NCBI GenBank assembly: GCA_963971535.1
Contig: OZ020585.1
Span: forward strand, 161,528,226 to 161,592,225
From: Notolepis coatsorum
Lineage: Eukaryota > Chordata > Actinopteri > Aulopiformes > Paralepididae
Direction: 5' to 3'
DNA: 64,000 bases
The position numbers were made by a program, and so were the translations under genes. The notes under the pieces are model-generated. The model saw only the letters and a list, made by a program, of their open reading frames with translations. It did no database searches and had not been told where the DNA came from. Below, piece by piece: positions 32,956-47,200 of the stretch. Each line of letters begins with the position of its first letter. Positions within the stretch are counted from its first letter, which is position 1.

Positions 32956-33571
32956 TTTTTTCTTTTTCTTTTTTCTTTTTTTTATGCTGCCCCCTGTGCC
33001 TATGAAAATGCCCCCTGTTGCCTACCCCTGGCCTAGAGTCTCTCAGAGCGTTCACAGTCAGCCCGCTAACACCCCTATCAAAACCACTGTCTACCTGAAT
33101 AGATCAACACCCAAACAGGAAATACCAAAACCAAACAAACTACACACTATTAAAAAACACTACAAATGGAAAGAAAGTAGTATGGAAGCATTCCAATCCG
33201 CTATCAAGCTACAAAAAGTCCAATCAAAACTAGACCAATTCCTGAAAAAAAACGTCCAACACAACAGCAAAAGCGTAAACGGGGCGGTAGAAAACCTCAA
33301 TAATATATTCGACATTACAGCTTCCTTATCCAACCTAAAGGCCTCAAATAGGAAAGCGAGGAAAAATATAAATATGCATGACAAATGGTATGATAATGAT
33401 TGTAAAAATCTCAGGAAGAAATTAAGGAACCTATCAAACCAAAAACACAGAGACCCAGACAACCAGAACACACGTCTCCAATACAGTGAAACACTGAAAC
33501 ACTACAAAAACACAGTTAGAAAAAAAAGGGACCAACACGTTAGAAACCAGCTACAAGATATAGAGGAATCC
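31558..33571 (+). pseudogene. LINE endonuclease region and linker (split by hAT MITE)
   Basis: 31620-32020 encodes the middle and end of an AP-like endonuclease (IIVCGDLNARTG, YTYSSSLGNSTVDYFITDLS). After the MITE the linker continues (33039-33571), with a K/N/Q-rich part containing MHDKWYDNDC and LRKKLRNLSNQKHRD. One frame change occurs after the MITE. The N-terminal endonuclease is missing. Confidence 0.75.
32021..33030. mobile_element. Non-autonomous hAT element (1010 bp)
   Basis: It begins CAGGGGTCAGCAACC and ends with the inverted form TTGCCTACCCCTG. The flanking 8-bp duplication is GCCTAGAG (32013-32020, 33031-33038). AT-rich, with (TA)n near the right end and no transposase. Termini match the hAT transposon at 58.2 kb at CAGGGGTNNGCAA. 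Confidence 0.9.
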
Positions 33572-34023
33572 AGGGCAGCTAGGTGGTGTAGTGGGCACGG
33601 CGCTCACCACCAATGCAGGAGACGCTGGGTTCGAGCCCAGCTCTCCGCATTGCTTTCAGCTTGGCTGGTCGTTCATACTAACACAATTGGCAGTGTTAGG
33701 GGTGGGAAAGCTGATGGGTGGGGATCGCACGTTGTGGACAGGGACTCCTACAGGTCGGTTGGTGCGCCTGCGCAGCAGAATCAGGAAGCGGCGGGGGCGG
33801 CGGGTCCCTCCCACGCAGACCCCCACCGCTGAGAGATCGCGCTGTGCAGGTGAAAAGATGCGACGGCTGCTTCCTCGAGTACCGGAGGGGACACCTGATG
33901 TAAGGCTTAGTCCACATTGCAGCCGGCTTGTGGGAGGCATGGCCTAACAGCGTTCGAGACAGGGGAGGGTAGAATTGGACGATACGAAATTGGGATGGGA
34001 GAAAAAAGTAGATAAAAAAAAAG
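33572..34023 (+). mobile_element. tRNA-derived SINE, copy 1
   Basis: A tRNA-like head has an A box (TGGTGTAGTGGGC) and a B box (GGGTTCGAGCCC). A ~300-bp body and an A-rich tail follow. The flanking 17-bp duplication AAGATATAGAGGAATCC (33555-33571, 34024-34040) shows L1/L2-style target-primed insertion into the LINE. Confidence 0.9.
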
Positions 34024-34040
34024 AAGATATAGAGGAATCC

Positions 34041-34237
34041 ATAAAAACAAACAACTTCTGGGAAAACTGGAACAAACTAAACAAAGAACACCACGAGGAG
34101 CTACCCATCCAAATTGGAGATGTATGGGTAAACCTCTTCTCCAATCTCTTTAGCCCAATACAAAATAATGAACAGCAAAAACATATACAAGATAAATTAC
34201 AACGCCTAGAGTCAACCATAAAAGATTACCAGAACCC
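34041..34237 (+). pseudogene. LINE linker between the two SINEs
   Basis: Reads SIKTNNFWENWNKLNKEH, then QIGDVWVNLFSNLF, continuing the LINE ORF2 upstream of RT. No stop within this piece. Confidence 0.7.
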
Positions 34238-34718
34238 AGGGCGGCTACGTGGCGTAGTGGGCAAGGCACTCGCCACGAATGCGGAGACGCTGGGATCGCC
34301 TGTTCGATCCCAGCGCTCCACATTGCTTTCAGTTTAGCTGGTCGTCCGTACTAATACACATTGGCCGTATTAGGGGGTGGGAAACTGATGGGTGGGGATC
34401 GGGCGTTGTGGACAGCGACTCCTACAGGTCGTTTGGTGTGCGCCTGCGCAGTAGAATCAGGAAGTGTCGGGGGCAGCGTGAGCCTCCCACGCGTTACTCC
34501 TCGCCACTGAGAGATCGAGCTGCGCAGGTGAAAAGATGCGACTGCTGTTACCTCAAGTACCGGAGGGGACTTGTGCTATGTATGACTTAGTCCACATTGC
34601 AGCCGGCTTGTGGGAGGCAAGAAACAGCGTTCGTGACAGGGGAGGGTTGAATTGGATGATACGAAATTGGGATGGGAGAAAAATATAGAAAATGGGAGAA
34701 AAAGTGGATAAAAAAAAA
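34238..34718 (+). mobile_element. tRNA-derived SINE, copy 2
   Basis: Same family as copy 1: A box TGGCGTAGTGGGC, B box CTGTTCGATCCCAG, and the shared body GTGGACAGCGACTCCTACAG. The A-rich tail is longer. The target duplication of about 18 bp (AAAAGATTACCAGAACCC) lies at 34220-34237 and 34719-34736. Confidence 0.9.
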
Positions 34719-34736
34719 AAAAGATTACCAGAACCC

Positions 34737-37660
<2,924 letters not shown>

Positions 37661-37826
37661 GACATCCAACGGAATACAACCACCATAAAGACTGTACAAG
37701 AAATTCCTTCCGTAATGTACTGATTTCTTTTGATTTCTCTGTTTGATTGTTTTGTTTTGTTTGGCTTTGGCAATGTAAACGTATGTTTCCCATGTCAATA
37801 AAGCCCATTTGAATTGAATTGAATTG

Positions 37827-38040
<214 letters not shown>

Positions 38041-38280
38041 AGAGAGAGACGTGACAGGAGGTCGTGGCCGAGAGGAGGATGAGGAAAAAGCTGGACGCTA
38101 TACTGGAAAACCCCTCCCACCCCCTCTTTGAGGAGCTAGCCAAGATGAGGAGCACATTCAGCCATAGACTTATCCCCCCCCCCCGACACACCACAAACTG
38201 CCTCGGCCAGTCCTTCATGCCAGTAGCCATCAGGCTCCACTGCTGCCAATTGCTGGAGAACTAACGGATGGAGAACTTGA
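38041..38280 (+). pseudogene. LINE ORF2 C-terminal fragment
   Basis: Reads RRMRKKLDAILENPSHPLFE, then KMRSTFSHRLIPP, then GQSFMPVAIRLHCC. This is the same conserved ORF2 end as on the minus strand at 24.35-24.54 kb. It stops at the border of the 33-bp minisatellite. Confidence 0.7.
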
Positions 38281-38402
38281 GAACTGTTAGGACTATCTGA
38301 CTCTTAATAATAAACACTGTTAGGACTCTCTGACTCTTAATAAAAAACACTGTTAGGACTCTCTGACTCTTAATAATAAACACTGTTAGGACTCTCTGAC
38401 TC
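38281..38402. repeat. 33-bp minisatellite, block 1
   Basis: The unit contains ACTGTTAGGACTCTCTGACT followed by CTTAATAATAAAC. About 3.7 units end exactly at TTAA (38403-38406), where a piggyBac-like element starts. Later blocks are at 47131-47200 and 48535-48722. Confidence 0.88.
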
Positions 38403-39428
38403 TTAACACTTTCAGTGCCAATGAACTAAATTTCTCGTTAGTTCATGCCAACCGTTGAGTGCCAGCCGACGAGAGATCTCGTTTTTAATCGTTATTTTTT
38501 TTATTATCGATTTCCATTCATTTTTCATCAATCTAGCCTCACGTTACCAGTGGGAATCGGTCTGAGCTCGAAGAGGGAAAATACCGCCCCTATCGTCTCT
38601 CCGGATGGTACTGCACCCCATTGGATTGGATTGAATGAAACGCATGGAGAAAGAAATTTCCTGCTTCCACATTTTACTTGTCAGACAAGTAACCGTAGAC
38701 TATCCAAGTCATTGCCCACCACCAGAACAGCGGAGAATATGTGTTTCCAGTACCCAGCGTTGGATCAATAAACGCGATCGATATTTGGAATGGCGATCAG
38801 GAATTGGAATAATCTTTTTGGAGAACATCTGATCTGAGGTAAGGAATCTATTTTACCAGTCTTGGAGTAATCAGAGCTATTTTCACCTATATATCAGTGT
38901 GTGCCATATGTGTGTATGTGTGTGTGTGTGTTTCAAGTTCAAGTTTCTTTAATAGTTGTCATACAGAAGTACAGAATACTTTTATACAAAATGCTTCTTA
39001 CTGTTACGCTCCAGAGACTGTGCTAGACAAGATAAGTATGAAATAAAATAGTATAGCAGGTAGAATAGAAGTAAAAATAGAGGTCACAGTGTACAGTATA
39101 GACATATGTACAATGTTCGATGCAGAATAGAAGTAACTGAGTTACCATACAATATACAATATACTATGCAATGTACTAATATATATACACAATATATATA
39201 CAATACTATATAGTGCAGAGCAGAAATGGGATGAGGTACAATTTAGGTACAATTTACAGTAAGGTGTACGAGTTGTAGTGCAAATCCTTTACAAATAAAT
39301 ATAAAGTTTAAAGTGTGTTTTGGTGATCTAAAGTGTGGAGAGTGGGTGCTGCAGTGTGTTGTTTGTTTAAGTGAGTGTGTGCGTGTGGGTGTGTGTGCTG
39401 TGTGCATTTGATGGTTGTTGCATAGTGT

Positions 39429-40506
39429 TTATTGTTCGTTGAGCAGCCTGATGGCCTGGGGATAGAAGCTTCTTCTGAGTCTTTCTGTGCTCGCCTTAAG
39501 ACTCCGGTATCGCTTGCCTGACCGCAGCAGTTCAAAGAGGCAGTTGTTCGGGTGGCTGGAGTCCTTGATGATTCTCTTAGCCTTACCCCTGCACCACTTG
39601 TTGTAAATGTTCTGGAGGGTGGGAAGCCCCCCTCCAATTGTGCGTTCGGCTGAACGTGTCACTCTTTGTAGTCTGCTACGGTCTTGTGCAGTGCTATTCC
39701 CAAACCAGGAGATGATGTTGCCAGTCAGGATGCTCTCTATTGTACATGAGTAGAAGTTCTTAAGGATCTTCTGACTGACTTGGAACTTCCTTAGGCGCCT
39801 GAGGAAGTAGAGGCGTTGTCGTGCCTTCTTCACAACACTGTCAATGTGTGTGGTCCATGTCAAGTCCTCGGATATGTGGGCTCCGAGGTACTTGAAACTG
39901 TTTACTCTCTCAACCGGTGCCCTGTCGATGCTGAGGGGGCTGTAGTCCTTGACCCCCGACCTCCTGAAGTCCACAATCATCTCTTTTGTTTTGCTGACGT
40001 TCAGGAAGAGGCAGTTCTCCTGACACCACTGTGACAGATTCTCTACCTCTTCCAGGTAGGCCCTCTCGTCGTTGGCAGAGATCAGGCCCACCACTACTGT
40101 GTCATCAGCAAATTTGATGATTGTGTTGTTGTTCCGCTGTGCCACGCAGTCATGTGTGTACAGGGAGTAGAGGAGGGGGCTCAGAACACAGCCCTGGGGG
40201 GCCCCTATGTTGAGCATGATGGATGAGGAGGTGCAGTTGCCTGCTCTTACCACCTGGGGTCTGCCCGTCAGGAAGTCCAAGACCCACTGGCAGAGGTCAT
40301 AGTTCAAGCCCAGGTCCCTGAGCTTGGCTATGAGTTTGGAGGGGACTATGGTATTGAATGCTGAGCTGTAGTCGATGAACAGCATTCTCACATAGTTCCC
40401 CTGCCTCTTGTCCAGGTGTGATGCTGCTGTGTGCAGCACCTCCGTGGACCTGTTAGGGCGGTATGAAAATTGCAGGGGGTCCAGGTTGATGGGGAGGGAG
40501 GAACAG
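39429..40506 (-). pseudogene. Rex1-like reverse transcriptase, C-terminal half
   Basis: After the hAT insertion the RT continues: [48 protein letters not shown], then the catalytic [11 protein letters not shown]. The thumb ([19 protein letters not shown]) and the end [16 protein letters not shown] with [11 protein letters not shown] follow. About 355 codons read open to the stop. It lacks its own N-terminus because of the insertion. A copy of its 3' UTR is at 6.6-7.1 kb. Confidence 0.85.
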
Positions 40507-40514
40507 ATGTAGCC

Positions 40515-41703
40515 TAGAGCCATATGAAATCTGTTTTATTATTTTCCAAATTCCATTTGATTTTTTCCCAAATTCCATTTTTTCCGTTTTAATATTTCAG
40601 AATTCTGTATTTTGCCTTTTATGCTCATTTTACCATCAGAAATAGTGTCCAATAAGTGGGAATGAATAAATGTCCACAATTGAATAAGATATAACAGTCC
40701 ATTTAATGTTTTTAAGTGCTGCAACTCAGAAATACAGTTCAATTTTACACAATATTTTTCAATTAATATTGTGACAAAATAAAAATACATATTTCAAGTG
40801 TAAACAATAGATACAGCTAGCTACTACTGACATTATCACAATGACAATGTCAGTAACCTAGCTATATCTATTATATTGTGATGAAATATAGTAATGCATA
40901 ATTTAGGCACCTTTAGTTTAGTTTATTTCGTTTATAAAGGACAGTGTATAATGGCAATCGTTTGGATTAAACAAATGGATGGGTGCACTAGATTTAGCAA
41001 GAAGCTATCATTTCCAACTATAGTCCTATGTACTGTAACGTTTCATAGCTATTTAAGTTTATTTAGATTATAAAGGGCAGTGTATAATGACAATAGTTTG
41101 CATTAAACAAATGGATGGGTGCACCAGATTTAGCTAGAACTTCTAGAAGCTATCATTTCCATAGATAGTCCTATAACGTTACATAGCTATTTAAGTGTAT
41201 TTAGTTTATAAAGGGCAGTGTATAATGACAATCGTTTGCATTAAACAAATGGATGGGTGCACTAGATTGAGCTAGAAGCTAAACGTCCTAACGTTATAGC
41301 TATTTAATCACAATAGTGTCGCAAGTGTTTTTGCGGGTCCAGTCCACGGAACGTTGACAGAATTAGCAAAACACCTTATCACCGGAGGCATAAAAGTCAT
41401 TAGGATACTGTTCTGCTCTGAATTTAGGGCTTATTGTGGAATTGTTTAGCTTCTTGACGATGTTAACACTGAAGCAGCCAGACGGCAGACGCTTAAGCAC
41501 CGCGGCTGTGTTGTGTGTAACACGCTGTAGAGTCCCCGCCTCCCCGGTCGCGTGTGCACCAAACGTTCCACCCAAAAACGAAATTTCAGTCCAGATTAGG
41601 CCAAATTCTGCAATATTCCACATTTTGCAGTTGATTCCATTTTTATTGGTTAATTCCGCGATTCCGTCCGCGATTCCGTGAACGCGGATTTCATATGGCT
41701 CTA
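40515..41703. mobile_element. Non-autonomous hAT element in the LINE RT (1189 bp)
   Basis: Termini are TAGAGCCATATGAAATC and its inverted form, flanked by the 8-bp duplication ATGTAGCC (40507-40514, 41704-41711). The interior has three tandem-like copies of a ~110-bp segment (AAACAAATGGATGGGTGCAC at ~40970, 41105 and 41247) and no transposase. Removing the element and one duplication reconnects the LINE reading frame. Confidence 0.9.
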
Positions 41704-41711
41704 ATGTAGCC

Positions 41712-42556
41712 CTTCATTAGCTTCTCAAAGCACTTCATGGCTATGGAGGTGAGAGCTACAGGGCGGTAGTCGTTGAGGCAAGCGGGCGTAGATTTTTTGG
41801 GTACAGGGATGATGGTGGACTTCTTCAGACAGGTGGGGATGACAGCCTGTTCTAAGGACAGGTTAAAGATGTCAGTGAATACCGGGGCCAGTTGGTCGGC
41901 ACAGACTTTTAGGACGCGGCCGGGGATGCCGTCCGGTCCTGCTGCCTTCCTGATATTCACTTTTTTAAAGGTCCGCCTCACCTCATGCTCTGTTACCCTG
42001 AACACTGAGTCTCCATCAACAGACCCCCCCCCCCCCCCATTGCCGTGGCTTGTAGGCTGGTGTTGTTATTCACAGCCTCAAACCTCGCATAGAAGGTATT
42101 GAGATCATTTGCTAAGGAGATGTCACTGTTCAGTTTGAGGGAGGTGCCTTTGTAATCTGTCATTGTTCTGAGGCCCTGCCACATACCTCTAGAGTCAGCC
42201 TGTTCAAACTGAAGTTCAACTTTATCCATGTAACGCCGTTTTGCCTCTATTACTGCTCTCCTGATGTTGTATCTTGCCATCTTGTGTTCATCCATGTTGC
42301 CTGTCACAAGCCCGGTGTTGTAGGCTGAGGTGCGCACTTTCAGAGCCTCACGGACGGATTTATCTACCCAGGGCTTTTGATTTGGGTAGATTCTAATTGT
42401 GGTAGAGGGGATTGTTTCTTCTACCAGAGTACAGACAAAGTCAAGCACCGTTTCAGTGTATTCGTTAATATTGGCTGTGTTATCACGGAATATATTCCAG
42501 TCTGTGCATTCTAGTGCAGCCTGGAGTGTCTCCTCTGACACTCTGTCACAGTCCAA
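41712..42556 (-). pseudogene. Rex1-like RT, N-terminal part
   Basis: Reads YPNQKPWVDKSVREAL, RYNIRRAVIEAKRRYMDKVE, then a frame change at the poly-C run (~42025-42038). [20 protein letters not shown] and [20 protein letters not shown] follow, up to the hAT insertion. Confidence 0.8.
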
Positions 42557-43296
42557 CGCTTAACCTCTCGCGATACTACCGGCGTTCGCTTGAGACTCTG
42601 TTTATACTTTGGCAAAAGAAAGATGGTGGCGTGGTCCGACTTGCCGAAAGGACTAAGAGCCTGTGACTTGTACCCATTCTTAAATTGCGAGTATACATGG
42701 TCTAATATGTTCTCGCCTCTGGTGGGACAGGTCACATGCTGATAGAAATTCGGCAACACCTTTTTAAGACGCGCGCTGTTGAAATCGCCCAGAACCAAAA
42801 TGGCAGCGTCAACATTAGCTATCTGTAGTTTATTTACCTCGTCGTGTAGCTTTGAAAGTGCGGCCCCAGTGTTCGCTTGTGGTGGGATATATACTCCGAT
42901 CATGATGATGGACGTTAACTCCCTCGGGAGAAAGAAGGGTCGGCATTTGATCGTGATAAACTCCAGGTCTGGGGAGCAGTGGTTAGACAATTCCTTTGTG
43001 TTGCCTATATCGCACCACTCCTTGTTTACCATGAAAGCAATGCCGCCTCCTTTCGTCTTTAGTGATTCTTCTGCCGTTCGGTCCTTACGGAGAATGAAGA
43101 AGTGATCTGCCGGTTCTATTGCATGGTTTGGGATGTCTGGAGACAGCCAAGTTTCTGTGAAACAGAGGACGTTGCAGTCCCGAATGTCCCTCTGGAATTG
43201 GATCCGTGCTCTGATGTCGTCCAGTTTGTTTCCTATCGATTGCACATTGGCCAACAATATGCTGGGCAATGTGGTTCTGTGTCGCTTGGACCTCAA
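42511..43296 (-). pseudogene. Rex1-like LINE AP endonuclease
   Basis: About 260 aa: LLANVQSIGNKLDDI, LCFTETWLSPDIPNHAI, GGGIAFMVNKEWC, IIMIGVYIPPQAN, ILVLGDFNSARL, then GKSDHATIFLLP. These are the Asn, Glu, Asp and His motifs of APE-type endonucleases. An upstream open segment (43348-43587) holds the probable N-terminus, starting near 43581 in another frame, so this copy carries a frameshift. Confidence 0.85.
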
Positions 43297-43612
43297 TCTA
43301 TTTCGGACGCCGGCTCTTCTCCCTCGTCGTCGTGCCTTTTCCTTGCCTCATCCACAACAAAGGATCTCCGCTGGCCACTGATGTTGTTCAGCAATCCGAT
43401 CCAGAGAGCAATCTAGTCGGTAAGTTTTCCTTAATCCAATGTCAATGAGTGACTGACGGTCATACACGTATAATGCACCAACAGTTGGTGCAAATAAAAC
43501 TCTTAAAACTATAAAAATTAACAAAAGCAAGCACAGTCTCGACGGAGCGAACAGAAAGGCAGCCGGTCGGAGCAGCGCCATTCTCAATGCGTGTGTGTGT
43601 GTGTGCGATCAG

Positions 43613-43914
43613 CAGGCATGCGTTCTTCATGGGACGGGGGTTGCACTCTGTGCAACCCCAGATAAGTACTTGCTATTTGCATATCAATAGCGCCGGTCGT
43701 CAGGTGTGTTAAATACGTTCTCAGATACATTCACACCTAACTTGTTGTGAAGACATGTGTTACATTCCATTCGTAGAGGCAATTAGGCACTGTCTTTAGT
43801 CTGTGCTCAAGCGAGGGGACATTAAATGTGCATTCGCGGGAGCGGGCGCACGCGCCGGGAGCGCACGTGCACGTGGTGCGTGCAAGCCCAGATGATTTCA
43901 ATAACGCACCACTG
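43613..43914. mobile_element. hAT MITE, copy 1 (302 bp)
   Basis: CAGGCATGCGTT to AACGCACCACTG, with the 8-bp duplication GCGATCAG (43605-43612, 43915-43922). Near its left end lies a perfect 10-bp hairpin, GGGGTTGCAC/GTGCAACCCC (43637-43659). Copy 2 is at 48723-49014. Confidence 0.9.
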
Positions 43915-43922
43915 GCGATCAG

Positions 43923-44672
43923 GAAATAAGATAATCGATTTTTCAGCCCGCTTCTATAGCGTGCATAAGTACACATATGTGACCCGCCGTGACCAAACCC
44001 GATTTGATCCGCAAAGGGGGAGGTGCTCTGAAATGAAGAAAATGTCTTGCTGTTCAGAAAATCCTAAAAATCGAAATCTTGATTTTTTTTACATATTTGA
44101 ATTGTCATTAATGTGTTCCCTTATTTGCCCTTAGTTGCAAACTTAAATACAACTTGTAAATGAGGTAATTATTGTTATAATAGTTCCACAAATTTTCTTC
44201 CAAGTGAGGAGAAAAACTACACGCGCGGGCTTGGGCCTGTCCACAGGGGGCTTAATAGGTGTACTTAATAGGTGTTAACACACAGACGTCATTATTTAGC
44301 TCTCCTTTCTCAGAGAGAGAATAACACACTATTAATACACTATCTTAATGTTATAAGTTATAAGCAACGTAACGCAGTGTCTAAAAAAACATTAAAAAAA
44401 AATAGGCCTTGACGGCCGTTATAAAACGCGTGTTTTAACTTAATTAAAAACCATTAAAACACAGTTCGAATTTTATGAGCGAACGAATTTCGGTAGGGTG
44501 CATTTTTTCCAACCTAATGGCTAAAAGTAAATTAATTTAATACGGAAACGGAGTGATAAAAAATGGCTTTTTCATCGGAGCGAGAGATTATTATTATTGT
44601 GGGGGCCCTGATGTAAACTATTTTCTGCGCTGGCACCGTGTATAGGCAGGGGAGATGAGATGAGGCGCGCGT
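43923..44672. other. No gene seen; decayed repeat sequence
   Basis: Contains GTGACCCGCCGTGACCAAAC near 43980 and long A/T runs. It is probably interior sequence of piggyBac-like element 1 or of another insertion. Confidence 0.3.
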
Positions 44673-46033
44673 TAACCCTTTCACTGCCACACTACAGAAG
44701 CGCTTAGTAATGCTTCGCCTCAACTCCGTTTCTGGTCGAACTAGTGAGCGAATCTTTAATATTTTTTTTTATTCATATTCAGAGGTAATTCGTCGAGATA
44801 TTTCTAATTGGTATTTATCAAAAATAAATATTAGAAATATGGTCAAACAACATTTCGAACCGCTGAGCGCTTCGTAACGTTCGCCTCAACTCCGTTTCTG
44901 GTCGAACTAGTGAGCGAATCTTTAATATTTTTTTTGATTCATATTCAGAGGTAATTCGTCGAGATATTTCTAATTGGTATTTATCAAAAATAAATATTAG
45001 AAATATGGTCAAACAACATTTCGAACCGCTGAGCGCTTCGTAACGTTCGCCTCAACGCCGTTTCTGGTCGAACTAATGAGCGAATCTTTAATATTTTTTT
45101 TGATTCATATTCAGAGGTAATTCGTCGAGATATTTCTAATTGGTATTTATCAAAAATAAATATTAGAAATATGGTCAAACAACATTTCGAACCGCTGAGC
45201 GCTTCGTAACGTTCGCCTCAACGCCGTTTCTGGTCGAACTAATGAGCGAATCTTTAATATTTTTTGTTATTCGTATTCAGGGGTAATTCGTCGAGATATT
45301 TCTAATTGGTATTTATCAAAAATAAATATTAGAAATATGGTCAAAAACAACATGTATCCGTTTCTTTTGAAACGCACTCGCAGTGTACCACTTGGTAAAG
45401 TTTCGCCTCAACTCCGTTTCTGGTCGAACTAGTGAGCGAATCTTTAATATTTTTTTTTATTCATATTCAGAGGTAATTCGTCGAGATATTTCTAATTGGT
45501 ATTTATCAAAAATAAATATTAGAAATATGGTCAAAACAAACATTCATCCGTCTTTTTCGATGAAAAACTCCGTGGGGGTGGGGGGGGGTGACTCGGGGAG
45601 CGAGTGAATTTTCAAGACAGAACCTTCGCCTCAACTCCGTTTCTGGTCGAACTAGTGAGCGAATCTTTAATATTTTTTTTTATTCATATTCAGAGGTAAT
45701 TCGTCGAGATATTTCTAATTGGTATTTATCAAAAATAAATATTAGAAATATGGTCAAAACAAACATGTATCCGTCTTTTTCGATGAAATTTTTTTTTTTT
45801 TCAATAAAAACTGACGTGGTATCAAACAAACACTAATTTAAGTGGTTAAAATTCGAAAATATGTGTAATTTTTTACAGATATCTTGAGAATAGGCTATGA
45901 ATGTTAAACATGGGTAAAAAAATGTTTTAAAAATAGTTAACAGTTAAAATTATATGGCTTTAAACATGATGTATCTTTTCCTCTCCCTTAAGCCCAGTGA
46001 GCTCCCTCATCGTTAGGACAGCACAAGGGTTAA
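44673..46033. mobile_element. Possible second TTAA element around the ~166-bp repeats
   Basis: TTAACCCTTTCACTGCCACA at 44673 and the inverted ...CAGCACAAGGGTTAA at ~46020-46033 could be imperfect piggyBac-type ends around the tandem repeats. The left end is also very close to the 29-bp minisatellite unit that follows, so it may simply be a stray unit. Confidence 0.35.
44716..45790. repeat. Six copies of a ~166-bp tandem repeat
   Basis: CGCCTCAACTCCGTTTCTGG (or CGCCG variant) starts at 44716, 44882, 45048, 45214, 45404 and 45627. The ~130-bp core ending AATATTAGAAATATGGTCAA is strongly conserved. The linker is uniform in the first three intervals and different in the last two. ORF fragments of ~60-80 aa on both strands simply repeat with the unit. 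Confidence 0.9.
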
Positions 46034-46262
46034 CCTTTCACTACCACACTACAGAAGGTTAACCTTTCACTACCACACTACAGAAGGTTAACCTTTCACT
46101 ACCACACTACAGAAGGTTAACCTTTCACTACCACACTACAGAAGGTTAACCTTTCACTACCACACTACAGAAGGTTAACCTTTCACTACCACACTACAGA
46201 AGGTTAACCTTTCACTACCACACTACAGAAGGTTAACCTAGTTGTTGTGTCTTTCACTACCA
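46030..46262. repeat. 29-bp minisatellite, unit starts TTAACC
   Basis: Seven exact-period units (46030-46232) of TTAACCTTTCACTACCACAC plus TACAGAAGG, then partial units. The same unit in opposite orientation forms 31200-31385. Confidence 0.9.
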
Positions 46263-46980
46263 CACTACATGTATTTACATCTAAATGCTTCTGGAGAGGC
46301 CATCAGAACATTGAACATTGACTTTAGCATGTCTATTTTTATCTCGTGTTATTTTAAATGCTAATAAAATCTTGAAACTTGATTAAGTTTCTTGTTTATT
46401 ATCAGGGTCCCTTTCACTACCACTACCAGTCACCAGACTCATTGTAATAACAAAGAGCCTCAGACTGGAAAGCTGCCAGGTGTTAATTGCCCTAGAGAGA
46501 GGGGGGCCATGGATTACAATGACTTCTGGGTAGTGTTGTAGTTGTTTCACTATTGTCACTGAATAGCCTGCTCGTCTCTTGAAGGCTATTATCTCTGAAT
46601 ACGTTTTGTGATAATCACCATGAATCATAGGAAGTAGCTTGCAAAGTATCCCACCAAAATGTTCAAGTGATGGCTTATTTTGAAGGTATGAATCTGTACT
46701 TTCATAATATGTAAAAAAAAAAAAAAAAAATGAAGATCCCTCAACATGACCCTGAAGTCCATACCTGGTCACATATACTATCAATAATCTAGCGTTTATT
46801 TGAAAACGATTCATAAATAGGCAGAAAAATTACAACGTGTTTTGTGTATTCCAGTAAAGGGCATTTATCACAGAATCTAAATTTTTTTCTGAAACTTTCA
46901 AAAAACTAGCGTTTTTCAAAATGGTATAAAACGGAAATTAACCGATTAAAAAACAATCCGTTTGACAATGTTGACTGCAA
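46263..46980. other. No supported gene
   Basis: A minus-strand frame of 143 aa at 46383-46814 contains a low-complexity poly-Phe run and no recognised motif. The rest is AT-rich. Confidence 0.3.
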
Positions 46981-47130
46981 ACAAGTCATTGATAAGCGAC
47001 AGCCATATTAGACACATAGCCATTATTTAAGATATAGTTTATGCGTTCGCAAATATGAGAGCTCTGTCATTGAATAGAGCGGTGGCACGCAACAGGGTTC
47101 CTAGGCACCGCATGGCTGGCACGGAAAGTG

Positions 47131-47200
47131 TTAATAATAAACACTGTTAGGACTATCTGACTCTTAATAATAAACACTGTTAGGACTATCTGATTCATAA
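47131..47200. repeat. 33-bp minisatellite, block 2
   Basis: Two units separate piggyBac-like elements 1 and 2. The last one carries ATAA instead of TTAA at the border (47197-47200). Confidence 0.85.

Larger units (their letters stand above)
38931..43604 (-). mobile_element. Rex1-like LINE (minus), interrupted by a hAT element
   Basis: The 3' end is at ~38931 and the ORF start at ~43580. Endonuclease and RT domains are present. Both ends abut GT-rich sequence (TGTGTGTGTG), suggesting insertion into a (GT)n. A 1189-bp hAT element sits within RT. Frame changes occur, one at a poly-C run near 42025. RT motif style ([21 protein letters not shown]) is that of Rex1-type LINEs; the name is from memory of the family. 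Confidence 0.82.
38407..47130. mobile_element. piggyBac-like element 1, heavily nested
   Basis: TTAA at 38403-38406 and 47131-47134 flanks CACTTTCAGTGCCA at the left and the inverted GGCACGGAAAGTG at the right. The outer flanks are halves of the same 33-bp minisatellite unit, so the empty site is visible. The left end (A) and right end (B) match the two ends of piggyBac-like element 2 at 47.2-48.5 kb. No transposase ORF was seen. The interior contains a LINE, a MITE, tandem repeats and a minisatellite. Assignment to piggyBac rests on TTAA and the CCCTTT/CACTTT-type termini. Confidence 0.62.

Noticed and set aside
33594-33660. tRNA-like A and B boxes considered as tRNA genes (also near 34250 and 62155)
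   Set aside because: No cloverleaf closes properly, and the sequences continue into SINE bodies with A-rich tails and target duplications.
46030-46262. Regular 29-bp repeats considered as a CRISPR array
   Set aside because: Units are head-to-tail with no unique spacers, in a vertebrate-type genome.
46383-46814. 143-aa minus-strand ORF
   Set aside because: No recognised motif, a poly-Phe run from an A-tract, and location within transposon-derived sequence.
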